Shown here in pieces: positions 44,769 to 47,222 of a DNA stretch of 47,222 bases. Position 1 is the stretch's first letter. Every line of letters starts with the position of its first letter. The notes below the pieces were generated by a model. The model did no database searches. It saw only the letters and a list, made by a program, of their open reading frames with translations, and had not been told where the DNA came from. The position numbers and the translations under genes were made by a program. Source of the stretch: Desulfobacterales bacterium (GTDB lineage: Bacteria > Desulfobacterota > Syntrophobacteria > B119-G9); contig JALSTM010000188.1 of the NCBI GenBank assembly GCA_026983715.1, positions 1 to 47,222 of the forward strand, in the 5' to 3' direction.

Positions 44769-46850
44769 GTGACCCAACATTCGAAAACATCAAAGATAAT
44801 CCTTGTTAGAATTGTTACGATGATACTGTTATTTTTTTTAGTTGGCAACTCTCTTGCGAACGAATCTGCTTCATCTGATACAAATTATTCACATACTTTC
44901 ATTAATAGCTGGCAAGGCACCTCTACTTGCCTTGAGTGCCACCTTAAGGAAGCAAAAGACATACATGCTTCGCTCCACTACCAGTGGCTTGGTGATACAC
45001 CCTATATGACTGTAGGCGAAGCCTTGCAGGGAAAGTTAGGGATAGCAGTTAACAGTTACTGCATAAATATTTTAGGTAACTGGAAAAGTTGTGGTAAGTG
45101 TCACATCGGTTTAGGGAAAAAGCCAGAGAAACAACCTTCTTTGACACAATTGGAGAATATCGATTGTCTTCTCTGCCACCAGAAGAAATATAAGAGAAAA
45201 TTGCAAAACGGTTCTTTTGTACCTGCAACCGAAGAGATGGAAATTAGCATATTAGAGGCAGCTCAAACCGTCCATCTCCCCGACAGGGAGAATTGTCTTC
45301 AATGTCATGCCAGAGGTGGAGGGGGAGATAATTACAAACGAGGCGACTTAACGCTTGCTCACGCTAATACTGGTGATAGAAACTTCGACGTACATATGTC
45401 TACCACCGGCGCTAATCTTCAGTGTCGATCATGCCACCATTCTGCTAACCATCGAATTGCCGGAAGAGGATCAGATTTAAGAGCCACAGATCTCGACGAG
45501 GAAATAAGTTGTGTTAGCTGTCACCAGTCCAAAGCCACCACAGGCCATAGCGAGAACGAAATAAATTCGCATGTGGCTAGAGTAGCTTGTCAGACATGCC
45601 ATATCCCTTTGTTTGCGAGAAATGCCTCTGATACAGCTTCTAGTGAAGCTACCGAGATCTATAGAAACTGGCTAACTCCCCACGAAACAGGCAATGGTTT
45701 ATTCCATCCTCAGTATATCCTGGCAAATGATGTGGTACCCCAGTACAGATGGTGGAACAGGTTTAGCACTAACTACACGTTATATTCAAGTATGCCAAGA
45801 AACCGGACAACGGGAAGGGTTCCAACTTCAAAACCTGAAGGCGAAATCAACGATGAAAATGCTAAACTATTTCCATTCAAGTACAAGGTTGCTCTCCAAC
45901 CGCTTGCAACGGAAAATAACACGCTCATTGCCCTTGACACCAACATATACTTTCATACGGGTGACCCTCACGAAGCTGTAAAAAATGGGCTTTTTAACAT
46001 GGGCTATAGTATGGACATGACTTATGAATGGGTGGAAACAGAGACTTACCAGTTAATTACGCACGAGGTGGCACCGGCATCTGCTGCACTTTCATGTAAA
46101 GATTGCCACGAGAATTCCAATAGGATGAATTTAATTAGGGAACTTGGCTACGAACTCCAAGGACCAACAAACCAGGTTTGCACAAAGTGTCATAAGTACA
46201 AAGATCCTCCCGGGTACAAGGAGATTCATGAAAAGCACGTCAACTCCAAACACTACGATTGCTCATGGTGTCATAACTTCAGTCGCCCTGAAAGGAGACT
46301 CAAAATGCCAGAAGGCACCCCGGATTTAGCATTTGCAAGTGGGCGATGGAAAAAAAGACCAAACGGGCAATTTGACATAGTTGTAACTATTCACAACGTC
46401 GGAGTAATCACGGCAAAAAATATCCCTGTAAAATTCTTTCTAGGCTCAGCAGACGGTACGACACTTGGCGAAGTAATCTTACCTATGGTGGGACCAAGAA
46501 ACAAAGCTATAGTTTCTTTTCCTATAGCCCAAAACTCTCTCACTATTGACCCTGGCATGGCAACAATTTACGTACAGATTGATCCCGAAAATCTGATTCC
46601 TGAAACTTCGGATTCAAACAACCTAGGGATGGTTCAAATTCCTATTCAGGATTCTGAATGCAAAGCTGATATCAACCATGACGGGAGTGTCAATGGAGCA
46701 GACCTTGAGATATTTTCATACAATTACGGTAAAGATGCGTGCAATATGAATTTAGGGTGTAATGGCGATACTGATTCCGACGGCGATATTGACGGGAGTG
46801 ATTTGGCAGCAATGGCAGAGGGCTTTGAAACGTGCAAATCTGGCTATTAG
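44769..46850 (+). CDS. Decahaem c-type cytochrome with CARDB and dockerin-like C-terminus
   Basis: A 693-residue exported protein starting at GTG 44769 behind GGAGG. The signal peptide runs to about residue 30 (IVTMILLFFLVGNSLA). Ten CxxCH haem motifs lie at about 54, 108, 133, 176, 219, 248, 274, 443, 471 and 498, seven in the first half and three after a 165-residue haem-free stretch. Residues about 518-625 form an Ig-like CARDB domain (VTIHNVGVITAKNIPVKFFL). The end (about 631-690) has two calcium-loop repeats, DINHDGSVNGADLEIF and DTDSDGDIDGSDLAAM, like a type I dockerin, with four flanking cysteines. Electron transfer outside the cytoplasmic membrane is expected; the tail suggests docking on a partner or surface scaffold. 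The stop codon is shared with the end of a repeat element. Confidence 0.93.
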   Translation: MTQHSKTSKIILVRIVTMILLFFLVGNSLANESASSDTNYSHTFINSWQGTSTCLECHLKEAKDIHASLHYQWLGDTPYMTVGEALQGKLGIAVNSYCINILGNWKSCGKCHIGLGKKPEKQPSLTQLENIDCLLCHQKKYKRKLQNGSFVPATEEMEISILEAAQTVHLPDRENCLQCHARGGGGDNYKRGDLTLAHANTGDRNFDVHMSTTGANLQCRSCHHSANHRIAGRGSDLRATDLDEEISCVSCHQSKATTGHSENEINSHVARVACQTCHIPLFARNASDTASSEATEIYRNWLTPHETGNGLFHPQYILANDVVPQYRWWNRFSTNYTLYSSMPRNRTTGRVPTSKPEGEINDENAKLFPFKYKVALQPLATENNTLIALDTNIYFHTGDPHEAVKNGLFNMGYSMDMTYEWVETETYQLITHEVAPASAALSCKDCHENSNRMNLIRELGYELQGPTNQVCTKCHKYKDPPGYKEIHEKHVNSKHYDCSWCHNFSRPERRLKMPEGTPDLAFASGRWKKRPNGQFDIVVTIHNVGVITAKNIPVKFFLGSADGTTLGEVILPMVGPRNKAIVSFPIAQNSLTIDPGMATIYVQIDPENLIPETSDSNNLGMVQIPIQDSECKADINHDGSVNGADLEIFSYNYGKDACNMNLGCNGDTDSDGDIDGSDLAAMAEGFETCKSGY

Positions 46851-47219
46851 AATACTTCTTTATGAACATGTAACACTTTAGCGTGTCTTAATCCTGGCAG
46901 TATCGCAAAAAATATCCTGTTTTGTCATTGCGATCCCGCACCCACTTCTTGCGAATTGTAGGAGCAATGGCAAATAGTCGTATTTGAAGTAGGTGCGGGA
47001 GAAGCAATCTCACTGATTATGGCGGGTAAGACTGGAGTAAGAATTGATGGATCAAGGAGTAAAGCAGAAGCTGATTAATCCCTAATCCTCAATCCCTTAC
47101 TGATGAGATTGCCGCGTCTCCCACACCCACTTTAAGCCATACATCTTGATATTAAGCCGAAAACATTGTCATAAAGTGGGTGTGGGATCCTCGCAATGAC
47201 CGGTTTTAGGACTTTTTAC
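46847..47219 (-). repeat. Dispersed repeat element, long form (about 373 bp)
   Basis: In minus orientation it begins GTAAAAAGTCCTAAAA (at 47219) and ends GTATTCTAA (at 46847), the same two ends as the element at 22315-22454. Between them are two palindromic modules in opposite directions: CCCGCACCCACTTC/GAAGTAGGTGCGGG (about 46945-46989) and the 94-base module at 47107-47200 that also exists at 35868. The TAG stop of the cytochrome lies inside the element's first bases. It ends three bases before the window does. Confidence 0.88.
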
Positions 47220-47222
47220 GAA

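Noticed and set aside
44520-44780. 86-codon minus-strand frame before the cytochrome
   Set aside because: It overlaps the ribosome site and start of the cytochrome and lacks start signals of its own.

Overview
This is most likely chromosomal DNA of a strictly anaerobic, sulfate-reducing or syntrophic bacterium of the Desulfobacterota (the former Deltaproteobacteria, Syntrophobacter-like group). The evidence is a tetrahydrofolate branch of the Wood-Ljungdahl pathway (fhs, folD, metV, metF) joined to HdrA/MvhD electron-transfer subunits, a ten-haem c-type cytochrome, a TauE/SafE-type exporter with a DUF1634 partner, NtrB/NtrC-type two-component genes and a futalosine-type UbiA prenyltransferase. 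This assignment is inferred from gene content; no rRNA, tRNA or CRISPR array was found.

Layout. 1-1.85 kb: the 3' end of pyruvate phosphate dikinase, a strong terminator and a malyl-CoA-lyase-like gene. 2.0-5.4 kb: a PAS/GAF histidine kinase overlapping a sigma-54 activator. 5.5-7.9 kb: a small zinc-ribbon-like protein, then about 1.9 kb of decayed mobile DNA with an ISL3-type transposase tail and an inverted tyrosine-recombinase relic. 7.9-9.1 kb: two overlapping exported proteins, the second of the OmpA family. 9.4-13.5 kb (minus): a tight operon of ATP-grasp ligase, divergent KamA-type radical SAM aminomutase and M20 peptidase. 14.1-22.2 kb: fhs, folD, a two-flavin-module HdrA, mvhD, metV and metF, the C1 carbon and electron core of the window. 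22.5-29.7 kb (minus): the queA-tgt-yajC-secD-secF operon, followed by an unlisted 54-residue membrane protein and a twin-FHA membrane-anchored protein. 29.8-30.7 kb: htpX behind a near-consensus promoter. 30.8-32.6 kb (minus): a HAMP histidine kinase overlapping a receiver-only regulator. 32.9-35.2 kb (minus): TauE/SafE, DUF1634 and a cytidylate-kinase-like protein with a BON tail. 36.3-38.9 kb (minus): a PEP-synthase-like protein lacking the PEP-binding barrel. 39.1-40.6 kb (minus): an RlmD/TrmA-type methyltransferase. 40.8-43.7 kb: UbiA/MqnP, UbiE/MenG and DNA polymerase IV. 44.0-46.85 kb: a DUF302 protein and a large decahaem cytochrome with CARDB and dockerin-like tails.

How it works together. 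Fhs, FolD and MetVF carry formate to methyl-tetrahydrofolate, or the reverse during acetate oxidation. HdrA and MvhD probably link the methylene-THF reductase step to other low-potential carriers. UbiA and UbiE supply menaquinone, and the decahaem cytochrome probably moves electrons outside the membrane.

The most promising undescribed items are the ATP-grasp/KamA-like/M20 operon, whose aminomutase lacks both lysine-recognition aspartates by hand alignment, the cytochrome with CARDB and dockerin tails, and a dispersed palindromic repeat family. Two members of that family share the same outer ends but differ in internal length, and one supplies the cytochrome stop codon.
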